Part shown: in pieces, positions 34,501 through 47,931 of the stretch
Numbering within the stretch: position 1 is the stretch's first letter
How the letters are laid out: each line of letters begins with the position of its first letter
From: Cymbidium sinense
Lineage: Eukaryota > Streptophyta > Magnoliopsida > Asparagales > Orchidaceae
Reading direction: 5' to 3'
Assembly: GCA_021442155.1 (NCBI GenBank)
Contig: CM038222.1
Location: forward strand, 113,339,121-113,403,120
Length of the DNA stretch: 64,000 bases
Program-made: the position numbers and the translations under genes
Notes under the pieces: generated by a model
Databases searched by the model: none
What the model was told of the DNA's origin: nothing
Seen by the model: the letters and a program-made list of their open reading frames with translations, nothing else

Positions 34501-37500
34501 TCTTTTCAAATGAACTATACACTTTACAAATCCTATTCAAAACTATGTTAAAAGAGAAGAGAAGGAAAAGTCACATAATGCACATCTTATATTATACTCA
34601 CATGCAAGCTTATAAGTAATTATAAGTAGCATACCTTTCATTTTAATCTTTGATTTATAGTTTTGAAAATAATTTTGATTTAATAGTGATAATAGCCATT
34701 CATATTCTTACTTTAGCCAAAACATGCAATTTGACATAAAGGAAACATTTCATTTATTTTATTATTTTTCAAAAGACATGAATGCATGATTTCATATGAC
34801 ATACACCATTTAGCATGCTAGGAAAGAAATAAAGTGATGTAAGCATGTAACTTCATTCACCCTAATTAATTCCTAAAGACAATCCTATGGAATAAGATCA
34901 TTTAAAGTGAATCAAAGTTGTTTAAAGAAATTTTGTTTTAATTTTGAGTTTGATTTAATTTTAGGAAATGAGAAAAGGTTTGCTAGTCCTAATCCATTTC
35001 CTACATGTGTGTGTTATTTTAGTTTAACTTTTTAGAACCATTAGATTGATTTTATTTTTGTTTAGGTGTGTAAATTAAGTTCATTAATTACCCTTACCTA
35101 CACCTCCTTAACATAATTATTCAAACAATTGTGAGCCAAGATATGATATGCAACCACATTGAAATTAAATCAGTAATGCACCCTAAGAAAGAAAGGGATT
35201 TATGCAATTGGCTCACAATTATTTATTAATTAAGCTAAATGGTTTAATTAAGTACTTTCATAACCTTCCCACACATGTGGGTTGGAAATAATTTTCTTAA
35301 AAGCCACTTAGATTATTGAATAGCTAAGTATCTACCTAATAAAAGATTGATTAAGTTCATATTGATTTTGAAAATTTGATTAAGCTAAGTAAGAAGATCA
35401 TTAGTGGATTAATCCTTAATTAATTTTGGATTAAGGAAGGAAGGGGGTTTAAGAAATAGCTTTAAGAAAATAACCCAAAATTATTTTATAAACCTCCTTA
35501 TCACATAAATAATGTTTAATTATCTTAATTAAAAGTTTAAACCAATATTTACATGCTTAATTACCCTTAATTACATTAAGAGAGTAATTATGGATTTATT
35601 AATTGATTTCCCTAATTAACTCATTAATAAATTCCAAGAAAATTAAGGGAGATAGAGGTCATCCCACTAAATATTCTAGAGAAGTTTAGAATTAATTAAT
35701 AAAATGATTACGGAGTAATTAAGGTTATTAATATTTCAAATAAATCCTAATTAAGAAAAATTCACTATTCAGAATCAATTAAAAATAATTTTATATTATT
35801 CCTCAGTGAATTATCCTTAAAATGAGCCCTCATTTATATTTTTTGATTTTTCTACATTTAGTTATATATTTTTGAAGTTTCAGTCATTATTAGGTAATTA
35901 AATCTCCTAATTATATAACTAATCCCATCGACGCCACGCCGACGCGTATGCTTTCCATGCATGGGGATTCATTATTTAAGTTATCAAATCATGCATCGTC
36001 GTATACGCATTTTCTCCTTGACCGATCAAAGATCGATCAAGATCAAACTCATGGTTTCTAAAGGGATTAATCATTGGATTTAATCAGATTAATCAGGACT
36101 GTCCATCTAAAACATGTGGGATGGATGGTCCATGATTCATCCCAGCCCTCGCCTGCAGGAGATGGAGGCTGTCCATCCTCCATGGCTCGATCTGAGCTCA
36201 CTTAAGCTCAGATTGAGTAGGGATTCAACCCATACCATCAAGAAGTAATAAGGAAGACATCCAACTATCAAATTCACTTGGGATGAAAGTTCCCTTCACA
36301 AAGGGCCAAAGAAAATTCTCCCTAAGCTCATTTTTGAGGCATACCTCGTTGAAGGCTATCACCAGTGCTCCCAAATATTGAGGTAGCTTCGTCTAGTAAA
36401 GATGAAGCCATGTTGAAGGTTTAAAGGCTTGAAGTGAAGTGGATCTTCCTATTGGCCAAAGTGAGCTCCAATGGCTTGCGACTTTGGTCTAGCTCCTTCT
36501 TCTTGTGGCTTGATTGCTTAGGATTTGATTTGGGTGAGCTCGATTGGGTCCTCTAATGGTGCTTGTAAGAGGAATTGGGCTTTGGTGAAGTGTTAAGCAA
36601 AGTGGGATTCTCACTAACCTCCCCTATTTTCAACTTAGGCAAACCAAGAAATGGAGAATTCAATTGAGCTTGGGAGAGCATGGCATTGCTTTCTCTGAGT
36701 TCCTAGGGCTCAATCGATCGCAAGTGATGTCAATTGGAATGAAATTAGGAGGAGTATATCTTCCCCTATAAGGATCAAACAGCCATGGGCTCACATGCCA
36801 TTTTGATCAAATTGATGACATGGGATGGGTTTGTTAGGCTGTTAGGGGTACCATGTGATTCAATTTTAGCAGGGGAGAGTAGTGGAGGAGTTGCCCATGT
36901 GTTAAATGAGGATGTGAGGGATTCCATGTGGAGAATTTTCCATTAGGTGACCAATTTTGGCCTTGGGTTTGGTTTGGCTGACCCAAACCCATTGGGTCAT
37001 GTGCACTACACTCATTAGTGTCCATTTGGTCCACTAAGAGGGTGTCAAGTGGCCATGAAAAGGATTTTACCAAATTCCAAGTGGAATTGGTCATAGGTTA
37101 CCCCTTGACCTAGGAGTAAAATGGTCATTTGGCTTTGATTTCAATTTAGGCAGATTTGGAATAGTTTGAAATTGGGTTGGGCTAAATTTCAAAGAATTTG
37201 GAGTTGATTTGATGTCATTTGGCTCATGTTGACCCATTTAGGTCAAAATAGGTCAACTTCAATCAAGTTGACCAATTGGTCAAATTGGGTCAAACCAAGG
37301 GTTGGGTCAAGTTTATATGACCATTTGAAATGTTTTGGTATCATTGGTTTGGTTCAATTTGATTTGTATTTGGTTTAGGTTCATTTGAATTCACTTAGGT
37401 CAAATGGGTCAAGTTGACCAATTTGACCCATTTGACCCATTTGACCCAATTGGGTTAGGTCATGGGTTGGTTTATGTTTGGTTGGTCATTTGAAATATTT

Positions 37501-39208
37501 TGCAAGCTTTGGTTTCAATCAATTTTGGTTTGATTTGATTTTGGCTTGATTTGACCTTTTAAGTCAAGTTGGGTTCATGGTCAATTGGGCTAGGTTGGGT
37601 CTAGTTAGCCAATTGAGGCTTTGGTCAAGTTCAACAAGTGATTTAGAATAAATTTGGCCCATTGGTTGCAATCAATTTGTCTTAGATCAAGCTTTGACAT
37701 ATTTTGACTTTTTAGGTCAAGTTGGGTCAACTTGGGTCAAGTGGCCAATTGGGCCAGGTTACGCTCAAATGATGACTTGATCAAGTTCAAACATTGATCA
37801 TAAAATGATTTTGATCAGTGGTTTCAATCAATTTGTCCTATGGTGGATTTTGGCTAGTTTAGGCTTAATTTGGGTCAAATGTTGAATTGGTCAAAGGCTA
37901 CGTTTGACTTGGTTTGACCCAATTTGAGTGTTTGATCATCTTATGATGATTGTTGCTCACAATGTGAGACTTAGTTCAATCCAATTTGGGTAGGATTAGA
38001 ATTTCACTCAAAAAGGTGCTTTAGGTCACTTTGGGTCAAGTGAGCCTAAGTGGGCCAATTGACTTGATCAATGCTTGATTCAAGTTTGGTTGAACTCACA
38101 TATGGACTTATGATTGAAATATAAATCCATTTGCAAATGATTTGGAGTCAAATGAGTTATGATTCATTTGACAATTTCAAGTTCAAAGGATGAACATGTG
38201 TTTGATTTGGGTTTGAGTTTTAAATTTAGTTTTGGTTTAATGATTAAAGTTTGTGTTTATATTTGCCTTCATGATTGAAGGATTGATTGAATCATGAAGA
38301 AAATCTAAGGGTTTGAATTGATTTGAGGTTGATTTGGTCAAGTTCAAGAATTTGACTTGAAAGGGTTTAGGTTGGATTTTGATTAGACTTGGATTTGAGT
38401 TTTGAATTTGTTTTTGGTTATTTGAATTTATATTTCATTTATATTTGTGAATATAAATGAGAATATAAATGGGTTATGAGAACATTTTTTTAATTTAAAT
38501 TGATTTGAATTTGATTTTAGCTAAGTCCATAACATGAAATCAAAGTGACTTAGGAAATATTTTTGAATTTGGAATTCCATCATGGATGTCAATCATTTGG
38601 AATTGATTCATGATTTGAGAAAATTGATTAAAATTCATTTAAGGTTTGAGAAAATCAATTAAGTTGAAATTGATTTGAGTTTTAAAGTTGGTTTGGTTTT
38701 GGAGTTTGAAGTTGATTTGGATTTGAGAGAAATCAATTAAGTTGAAATTGATTTGAGTTTTGATTTGGAATTGATGATGATTTGGATTTGAGAAAATCAA
38801 TTAAGTTGGAATTGATTTGAGATTTGATTTGGAATTGATGTTTATTTGGATTTGAGAAAATCAATTAAGTTGGAAATAATTTAAGATTTGATTTGGAATT
38901 GATGTCGATTTGGATTTGAGAAAATTAATTAAGTTGAAATTGGTTTGAGTTTCAAGTTGATTTGAATTTTGAAATTTGACTTGGAGGAAGGAAGTGAGGA
39001 TTTTGTCCAAGCTATAGGGTAGGCAAATTTTCCTAATTCCCCTAAGGCATGACCTATTCCTATGATAAATCATCTAAGTTTCTAGGATTATGTTGAGTAT
39101 TCACCTAATCACCAGAAGTATCTTAAGACTAAGGAACTCTTAGTGTCTAAGAGGAGTCTTATGTCTAAAATGGAGAGGTTAAGAGCTCATTCTAAAAATG
39201 AGGTCAAC
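31530..39208 (-). repeat. Ogre-like 1 5' LTR (right copy, 7.7 kb)
   Basis: In element sense it runs from TGTTGACC (39208) to CACAACA (31530). It keeps a block at about 35935-36270 that is deleted from the left copy. That block is more GC-rich than the rest and has a counterpart in Ogre-like 2 near 49880-50110. A TATA-like box (complement of CTTTATATTTT) is at 32090-32100, about 560 nt upstream of the LTR end, and would set the transcript start. Tandem AATTGATTTGAG units occur at 38600-38960. I see no gene. Confidence 0.9.
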
Positions 39209-39730
39209 AGTTCTTCAATAGGTTTTGGTGACCCCTCTCTTATTTATTCTTTATGTCATTTGGTTGGCGCAGTAAAGGAGCTAGATGAGGAAGTTCTTAT
39301 ACAAAAAGCTCCTCTCATTGAATGGTCAATTGAAGGGTTCAGATAAAAAATGGTGGCAGGAGAAAGTTCAAACACTCTTTAATCCAAATCATGATCCTCC
39401 AAAACTTTAAACCAACAACTTCAAAAAATTAGAAGAGAAGTCTCTAACCTACGTAAAAGGGTTAATGAAAGAAGTTGGTGGCAACAGAAATTAGAAAAAA
39501 AAATTGATCACCATATGGGTCAATAGTAATACCAGTTCTCATATATGGCTGAGTATAACTTAGCCCTCATTCACAGGTTTGAGAACTCTAACTTTAATGT
39601 TGACCCAAAAAAAATTCCCTTTTCTGTAGTGCCATAATATCAACCTTATGTTAGCATCTAGACAAAGCTAGAAGAAGTAGAAGAAGAGGAAAATGAGGAG
39701 TATTGGGAAAACATTTTAATTTTTTGTGTA
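39209..39730 (+). pseudogene. Athila-like env-position ORF, second part
   Basis: Directly after the Ogre-like 1 LTR and its target duplication, coding text resumes: SIGFGDPSLIYSLCHLVGAV, then KELDEEVLIQKAPLIEWSIEG, to a stop at 39346. Diverged text (LQKIRREVSNLRKRVNER, a possible coiled coil; acidic LEEVEEEENEEYWEN near 39680) continues to about 39715. It completes the ORF that starts at 11281. The junction is offset by one nucleotide, so the host gene was already, or later became, frameshifted. Confidence 0.75.
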
Positions 39731-40759
39731 TTTTTTGTTTATTGTAATTTTAGTTTGTGTATTTTTATTTGCTTTAGTTCAAGTAAAATTAATATTAAAT
39801 TTTTATTTCTCACATGTGTTTTATTTAAATGTGCTCTTACATAATGATAGTCTATAACCCCAAACTTTAATTATTATACTTATTGAGATTGATGTATTTG
39901 CATTTTAAACTTGAGGTTAGTTTGAAAAATATTACAAAATTATTGGAAGCTAAAACTAATTAAATAAAATTTCAACTCAAAAATAATAATTTATATTTAA
40001 GATTTATTTAATCATTGATTTACTTTCAAATTAATAATAACCAAATATCTTAGAAAACCTTGTAATTTTTGTTACGTTAAAACTTTTTCTTAAGCACACA
40101 TATCATATATAGAAGAATCTTAATGAATTTAGTGAACTGATATTAAAATAAATGGAAATACATATAATAAGAAATAACATAATTTAAACTATTATTAATT
40201 AGAACTTATGAAATATTGATAAGTAAATAAGATGATATTGAATTGATTCTAGATTGAAGCATATTTATCATGGGTTACAAAATCAATACAATGTATTTAT
40301 ATATAATATCATAAAAAAAGGTGTCACTTAAGGCTGAGTATCATGATTGAACATTAAAATTATTGCAATCTTAATCAATTCAATGAAATTATGGAGCAGA
40401 ATGGTCATAATTTCAATTGAGAACATGAAAATTATACTTATATCTATTATATGAATAAATATTTATTAAAAATTAATTCATTCATCTTCATAAGAATGAA
40501 CTATTATAATATGCATTAAAGAATTTTAACTTAAGAAAATATTAGTAAATAATAAGAATTTGTGTGTTTTAGTTTGGAAAGATGTAATGAAAGAATAAAC
40601 ATTAAAATGTAAGTTCTATTTTTAGTTGAAATTTTTATTTAATTATTTCACACTTCCAAAAATATATATTATCAACTAACTCAAAATGATAATATATGGA
40701 CAAATGTTTCAAATTACTTGAGGATAAATAATAGTTTGAGTTTGTGGGTATTTGATAAC
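39731..40759 (+). other. Athila-like 3' untranslated region
   Basis: AT-rich sequence without readable coding text between the env-position ORF and the 3' LTR. The last 30 nt before the LTR (TTTGAGTTTGTGGGTATTTG, around 40735-40753) is purine/T mixed and sits where the polypurine tract is expected, but it is decayed. Confidence 0.5.
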
Positions 40760-42428
40760 AGTTAAATTTATGAAAATTTCATATACTTATAATAGCTTTA
40801 ATATGTTTTATATGTTAAAATGTATTTATTTTAAGTATATTTTGTGTTATAATAGGAAAACTTTCAAAATTTTGGAAAATAAGAAATTTAGACCAAATGT
40901 TTAGGCGCTGCCAAAGCAGAATCGTGGTGCGAAAAATAACATAAATTGGAGTAAATTAATAGCAAGGCCAACGCCTAAGCACAACATCGAATATCGTGGC
41001 ATTGGAGCAGGCTCATTTTGGGATAATTTTCTCGCAAGCTCAGCATCTAGATGGATAGACCAGAGGTAAAAAATATGAAACAAAAGTAGCAAGCACAACA
41101 CTGTAGTGCTGGATTAGTAGTGCTACAACTCTATTTCTAGTGCCACAGTGCCACATCCAATGCCACAACACTTGACAAAATAGATATGTAATGGTGCAGT
41201 AATGGTTTCGAGTAGTTTTTTAGGAAGTTTTGATAGGAGTGTTAGAGTAACTGATCAGGGCTATTTTTAGGCTATAAATAAAGGGCATTTCTAAGTGTAA
41301 AAGACTTTTTTGAGATTTCTTGGCAAGGGGTGAGTGTAGTGTAAGTGTGTGAGCTTTTGTGAAGCTCTTGGAAAGTGGCACTCCAAGTGCTATGAGAGTG
41401 TTATAAGGGTAGTGTGATAGAGTATTTATTATAAGCAAGTGGTGAAGAAGGAGATCAATAATCAAGGATTTTTAGTAGGGGATGTTGGATATGTCCACGA
41501 GGAAGTAGTAGAGAATTGTGAAGGGTGGACTTAAAAGACTTACTCAGTGTGCCTTTCCTTCTTCTCTAATTATCCTACATCTAATTTTACAATGTTTAAT
41601 GAGATTTCTCTATTCTCAACTATGAAGTTCTAATCTATAAAGTGCTCTGAATTCATGTTAGTTTTTTGATGTATGTATTGTATTAAACTATATATGTGGA
41701 TTAATAAAAGAAAATTATTCTTCCTTTTAATGAATACAATGTTTTACTTTTCTCCATGCATTATTTACTTGTGATTTAGCTAATTACAAAGTTAAAATCA
41801 AGTGTGATTTATAGATATCAATAGAGTCCTCAAAGAATAATTAGAAAAAAAGCAAACAAATGTACTAAATAGTCATTAATGTGCTAGATAGTCGTGAAAT
41901 GCTAAGTAGCCATTAAACATATACCAACTTTTATGATTCACAATCATTTAAAGGAAAATACTAATAAGACAACTAATCAAAAATTATTTTGGCACTAGAC
42001 AAAAAACTTATAGAAAATTGGATAAAGGGGTTAATTTGGTTATAGTTGTCTATACATGGAGGGTATAACATTTTTACTCATTGTTGACACTACAAACTTA
42101 AAATTAATTTTACTATTTAGTTTAATATAATACATAATCTAAAATTTCTATAAATTAAGAGAATTATTTTTAAAATTAAGAAAAACACTTATATTTTCTA
42201 TAAAAATATTTAAATTAGTCTTTTTAAAATCTTTACAAAAAAGTATATAGTTATTTGACTTAAGCCATTTACATTTTATTGCATAAAAATTAAGTTTTAA
42301 AAGATTAGTACTTAACTTAATATATAATTAATATAGAATTTTGTTCTAATCTTCATGGGAACAATACTCTACTCATTCTATATTACTTAATGCAACACAT
42401 TCACATACGTATAAGATAAGATAACCAA
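40760..42428 (+). repeat. Athila-like 3' LTR
   Basis: Direct repeat of 2772-4984 without the MITE-like insertion. It keeps a TATA box, CTATAAATA, at 41272-41280, about 50 nt upstream of the AAGACTTTTT phrase near 41303. The best conserved part with the 5' copy is 41310-41560 (CTATGAGAGTGTTATAAGGG, GAAGTAGTAGAG). The LTR ends GATAACCA at 42428, beyond which the sequence changes to the interrupted solo LTR. Confidence 0.85.
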
Positions 42429-45400
42429 CCACAAATCTAATAAAATCAAATCAAATTGAACCTACATAAAGTTTTAAAATCACTATATCAACTCATTCAA
42501 TGTTAATTCAAGCCAAATTTAAGTTCCATTTTTCTAATCAAGCCATTTACCCAAATTAACCCATGGGATCCCCACCAAGCCCAAATCAAATCAAATTGAA
42601 CTTTTCTAAAAGCTTAAAATCACTATATTTGCTCATTTAAAATTAATTCAAGTTTAATTTAGGCCTAATTTGGCTATCATACCTAATTGAACATATAATG
42701 ACCTACTAGGCCATTTGACCTAATTCGACTTATTTAGGTCAAATTAAGTTAACTTAGATTTAATTTAATTTAAACCAAGTTAATTAATCATAAGTGGTGT
42801 AAATGATTAATTTAACATAATTTACACTTAACCCTAAATCAAGTGGGAAAATAAGATTCAATTGACTCAACCCAACTCAATTTGGGTTAAGTCGAGTCAA
42901 CTAGAAAAAGAATTCTCTCACCTCCCTATACTCAAAATCCAATCAAAATTTTAGCTTTAATGAAAAAGAGGGAAAAAAATCACTACACAACCTTCCCAAA
43001 TTGGGGAAAAAAATCTTTATATCCTCTTCATATACTTTCCAAGTCCAAGATCAACTAATTTCTATCAACAAGAAATGGCGCACAACCACCGGAGTGTTCC
43101 ATAGGAAGGCAAGGGAGGTGATCCGCACTAGTAATTCACCTCAACTCAAGGAGGTTATCTAGCATCTATCAAATATGGGCTTTAGTAAGGTAACTTTTAT
43201 AAACTTTAGATTAGCTATAGGTGTCTACATTTTATGAAAGGGATTTGCACAAATTTAAGAATTAACCTTAGATTTTCCTTGCTTTTAAATTCTATATAAA
43301 TTTTTTTGTGCGAAAAACTTAATTTTTGACTAAGTTAGCTAGAAAATTAATCATTGAGGGTGGAAAATTGTTCACCCACCCTCTAATTTCACAGGTTATG
43401 GGGGTAGACAACCCCCTAACCATCCATCTTATTTGATTAGGATGGATGACCATGACTAAAACCTCTTAGATTTGAACTAAAATTTTAAAAAAATCATAAT
43501 AAATAAAAAACTCTATAAAAAAAATATAAATACCCCTCTATGGTTCTGACTTTTCAATAAAAATCCATTTAACTTAAAATCCAAAAATTTGGTTGAGAAT
43601 TTTGAGAGTAATTTGAGTTCTAGTAAAAATAATATTTCTTTCATTACTCTTAAAGCACTAATTTAATCAAGTTGTAATTTCCAGGGAATGAACTTAATGT
43701 TATTCCCTACATACTATAAAAATTTTAAATCAAATAGGTTTTTGATTAAGTAGTTATTTATTTTTGAAGCTTTTTGTTTAATTTTTAATAAATAAATAAT
43801 TAATTTTTTTTTAAATTATGAAAATTTATCAAAATAGTTTAAAACACCTTAATAAATAATAAGAAACTTAAGAAAGCCCTCTGAATTATTCAAAATTTCA
43901 AAAATTATTAACTTATGGCTTAATTAGCTAACTTAAGGGAGCTAAACTCAAAAATTGATAAAAAAAATCAACCACTCAGCTTAAAAACATGCAGATGACC
44001 CTTTTGTGATTTCACATTTCAAATTTTAATGAAAAAAAATCCCCAAAATTTATCAAGTATTTTAAGGTTAACGATGATTTTATTGAAAATAATAATTTCT
44101 TTATTACTTTTAAATTACAAGCTTAATTAAAATTAAACATTTGAAGTAATTATCTTATGTCAAGACCCACCATAAAATTTTTAAGTTGATTAGAGTTCTA
44201 TATTAAAATATATGATTTTTGAACCCTAATTAAGGTAATTTGAACAAAATAATTAATATAATAATATAAAAATTATCAAAATATATGGAATTAGTTTAAA
44301 ACCCTTTAATCAATAGTAAAGATCCAAATAAGATTAATTATGCTCACTAATTATGGTTAAATCATAAAATCACCTAACTTAGGGCTTAATAATAATTAAT
44401 CAAAATTTAATTAAATAAAATAATTTAATCTAGACTTTAAAAATTTTTAAAAATCAATCATTTGGTCAAATATTACAAATGAACTTTTTTATGCTTTGTT
44501 AACAGGGAGTTAACCAATGAAATCAAAAATCACAATTGGTTTAGGGTATTTTGAGAGTAATCACTTAATTACTTAAATCTTAATCAATGTATTTAATCCT
44601 AAATTATAAGGCTAAATGACTTGAAATTTTAAGATTTACTGTTGTTATGCATGTTCATAATTTTTCTTAGAATTTTTGGGCTTATATCTTGTGAGGTATT
44701 GCATTATTAGCCTAATTAGCTTAATAATTAAATTATAGAAAATCATGAAATCAAATAATTGAATATAATGAATTGAGAGAATAAAAAAACTATTAAGTGA
44801 AGTTAAAAGTCTTATGTATCACTTTAATTAGGACTTAATCAAAATCTTCTTTAATTAATCACCTTAAGCTTAAATGATTCTATAATCTTATGTATGACTT
44901 TAGAGTTTGATGAATGTAATGAAAAGATTGTTCATATCATTTAATCATCTAAAGCATGTGCGTGTGTAGTAGTATAATTAAATCAAATGTGCTTTTCTTA
45001 AGCATGCTTCTTTATTACATAAATTTAGTGCTTTGAAATGTAATCATAATCATGCTGATGCATGCATCCTTGTGTATGTAATTTAAATTATCATTAGTCC
45101 GAAATCAAAAGAGTACAAATTTCTTTTCATTTGTATGATGCTTATAAGATATATAATTTGGGCACCTAAGGGCATAGGGGTATTAGTCCAAATAAGGTTT
45201 TAAATGGTTTAATAATGACACTTACCTTTAAGTATAACTTTATAAGTACAATAATCATTATAATAAATAAAACTACTTAACATATACAATCAATAGGTAT
45301 ATAGTCTAGACACTTAAAGCTATTAGTCCAAAATAGATCTTGATATCTCAACTCCCTGGTTTAATAATGACACGTACCCATTGCATGCATTTCATATTCA

Positions 45401-47931
45401 TTTAAATAAATAGTTTATTTGTATGGAATCTATGAATTAAATTAATTTTAAGAATATAAGAACTTAAATAATTGCATATGTGTGCATCTATCCTATAGGA
45501 TTCTTGCACATATGTATATATTGTGATGTGATTGATGGCTAAATGTCATGAAGGGGAATTTCTAATTACTCATTTAATTCTAAAGTCAACTTCTTGAGGT
45601 TAAATCATCATTTAAGCTTCTTAGTGTGATATTTTATGCATTGATAGAATAATTACTTAGGATTATGATGTTACAAAGATTGAATCTTATCTTACTATGG
45701 AATTCAGCATCCATTACATACTTTAAAACATTAAGTACAACTTTATAATGTAAGTCAAAATCAACAAAGTTAAAATCACCCAATGGTAATAAATTGTACA
45801 TTGCTTTCAACTTATACTTAAACATTAAAGTCTAGAGTTTATCATACCACACTAGTCCTTTGCACATACATTAGAGTATTAAGTCACAAACCTTATACTT
45901 CAGTTGGGCTGGTTCTTTGTTTAATGTACTATTTTTTTATTTTGTGGTGTACAATTTTAGACTGGATGCTAGGATTTTTTGTGCATAATTTTAGAAAATA
46001 GAATGATATTTATGAGACTAATATTATTTTTTGTAGGTGTTTATGCTTAATAATAAGAGGCCTCTATGATAAATAAAGATTAAATTAAATAATTTTTCTT
46101 GTAGATGCTACTATCCTTTAAGCATTGCCCATTAGGACAAGTGTGCTTGGCACACATTAGTGCTAAGTTTAATTGTGTGAATTATAACTGTTTGATGTGT
46201 ATGTGTGTTACAACTAACCTCTATTTTACAAGTTTAGCTAGGAGCATTATTTTAAAATTTTTAAATGTATTTTTTTAATAAAATTAGGATTCTAGTCATG
46301 GGGTTTAGGATGAGCCAAGGTTAAAAGTTTTTGACCTGGGAGGCCTTATAAAGCCTAGAGTACCCAACACTTGGAAATGAAGAGATGAAGACCCCCTATT
46401 AGCTTTCTTTTTCTTTAACATTTATTGTAAACTAGGTTGTATAAGGGCAGAGCTCAACTACCCATTTTCTTCTTTCTTTATGGTGTATAGCAAAATTAGG
46501 CAGCACCACCCATTCTATTATTTTAGTTTTCTTTGATTATTTTTTATGCATTTGCTTTGATTGTGCAATAGAAATAATATACTTTTCAAAGGTTTCTTAA
46601 ATTATGATGTTTGTTGTATGTGTCCTAGATCTCATAAGGCTCTTCAGGATTTAAATTTTCTACTCCAACTTAATTAATTAATTCAAAATTAAAGTTAGCA
46701 CAACTTGCAACTTTACTTTAAAGTTTTAGGATTAATCAATAAAAGATTTATAAACACTTAGGTCTATGATGAATGTGTAATCATAAGCATCTTATATTTC
46801 CTTCCTTGAATATGAGGGATCTCCACCCATTGCATAATAAAGGGAGTGTTGGACCTTTAATAGCAACCCCTTGAGTGGGGAACACTCCTCTTTATTTGAC
46901 TCATAAGTTTTATTCATCATGCAGTTGGCAGATTAAATACCCAAGCCTGAGTTAAACTTGAGAGTCCAAAATTAATGAAATAAGGAAATTTTATTGAATT
47001 AGTTTAATCTATTCATACCTATCATAATTTTAGAGGTAAGGAGTGTGTTTAAGATCTTAGATTTTTTCCTTAATACAACCTAGCCATCTTGCATTTACAT
47101 GAGACTTAGCCAAGAGATTTTAAAGCATAGATAGTGTTAGCTGGCGGACCTTCTAGCAAGCTATAAGTCTAAAAGAGTTATGGTAAGTTCACTCTCTAGT
47201 GGAAGTGAACCAACACATCCCAATTCTCTTCTCACTAGATTAGGAAAAGCTCTCAGCTTATGCTAAAGTACTTTAGATTTATAATCTTAGGTTATCCATT
47301 TCTCTTTTGCTACAGGTATAAATCCTCACATCTTGGGTATTCCAATAATTTTGTGTTATTGGGACATATTACTTAGCATCCTAAAAAAATTTACAACTCC
47401 AAACATCATATAAATCTCAATTCAAAAAATGTAAAGCCCAACTGTATGGTAGACTTAGGTGCTCACTAGCCTTCTTAGTATATGAGTGCATCCTACTTAT
47501 CATTCTTTCATATCTATTAAGAACTCTTTCTATTTAAGCTTCTCACTTGATTTTTAAAAATTACCAATCCTTGATTTAAACTTTGAATTTATAGAGATAT
47601 TAGCTGTCAACTTTAATTGAGAGTTTTATTAGGAGACTCACAATTTCAAGGAAGTAACTAACTATTGGGGCTTGCCCCTATAGAAAACTTAAAACAACCT
47701 AGCTTGAAACAAATCTTGTCTTACTTCATACATGTGAGGTAAGAAAAAAAAATCACTAGTATACGTAATCCCGTTAGCCTTAAGAATCCTTATTAAATGA
47801 TTGAGTTCATCATAGGGTGATATTTTCACCTTTCAAAAAAGTATATTTTTCCTTTATGTTGAGCATGATAATTTCAGTAACTACCTCCACGATCTGTGTG
47901 GTGTCCCCTCATCTCATTTTTAAACACCATA
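42429..47931 (+). repeat. Ogre-like solo LTR, 3' fragment
   Basis: The segment continues the solo LTR begun at 2021. Near 42430-42900 it has CAAATCAAATTGAACC-type text like the Ogre-like 1 LTR. Near 46320-46620 it has a clear match to both other LTRs (GAAGACCCCC, GTATAAGGGCAGAGCTCAACTACCCA, TTGTATGTGTCCTAGATCTC in part), and near 47890 TGTGTGGTGTCC. It ends CACCATA at 47931, identical to the end of the left LTR of Ogre-like 1. Its TATA region is degraded (ATGTAAAGCCC near 47430). Total length without the insertion is about 6.25 kb. No gene is visible in its 5.5 kb. Confidence 0.75.

Larger units (their letters stand above)
11888..39208 (-). mobile_element. Ogre-like 1: 27.3-kb Tat-lineage Ty3/gypsy element with giant LTRs
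   Basis: A minus-strand element lies between two direct repeats of 7334 bp (11888-19221) and 7679 bp (31530-39208), flanked by GTACT (11883-11887) and GTTCT (39209-39213), a 5-bp target duplication with one change. It has a TGGCGACTCC-type primer site, an ORF upstream of gag, and two RNase H domains, the signature of the Tat/Ogre lineage. Its LTRs differ at about 10% of positions in a 175-bp stretch aligned by eye, less than the host Athila-like LTRs, which agrees with nesting. It lacks the RT domain. Confidence 0.9.
2772..42428 (+). mobile_element. Athila-like Ty3/gypsy retrotransposon, interrupted by Ogre-like 1
   Basis: The element runs from its 5' LTR (2772-4984) to its 3' LTR (40760-42428), with gag, protease, RT, RNase H, integrase and an extra env-position ORF between them. 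Without the 27.3-kb insertion it would be about 12.3 kb, normal for Athila. The protein text, the tRNA-Asp-like primer site and the extra ORF identify the lineage. Its LTRs differ at roughly 15% of positions in a 130-bp stretch I aligned by eye. A target duplication is not clear: ACAAG (2767-2771) can be compared with ACAAA at 42432-42436. Every gene is broken. Confidence 0.85.

Noticed and set aside
41220..41465. 81-codon minus-strand frame in the Athila-like 3' LTR
   Set aside because: Antisense to the element across its promoter region; not open in the 5' LTR.
45634..45825. 63-codon minus-strand frame in the solo LTR
   Set aside because: AT-rich chance frame, no family resemblance and no counterpart in other LTR copies.
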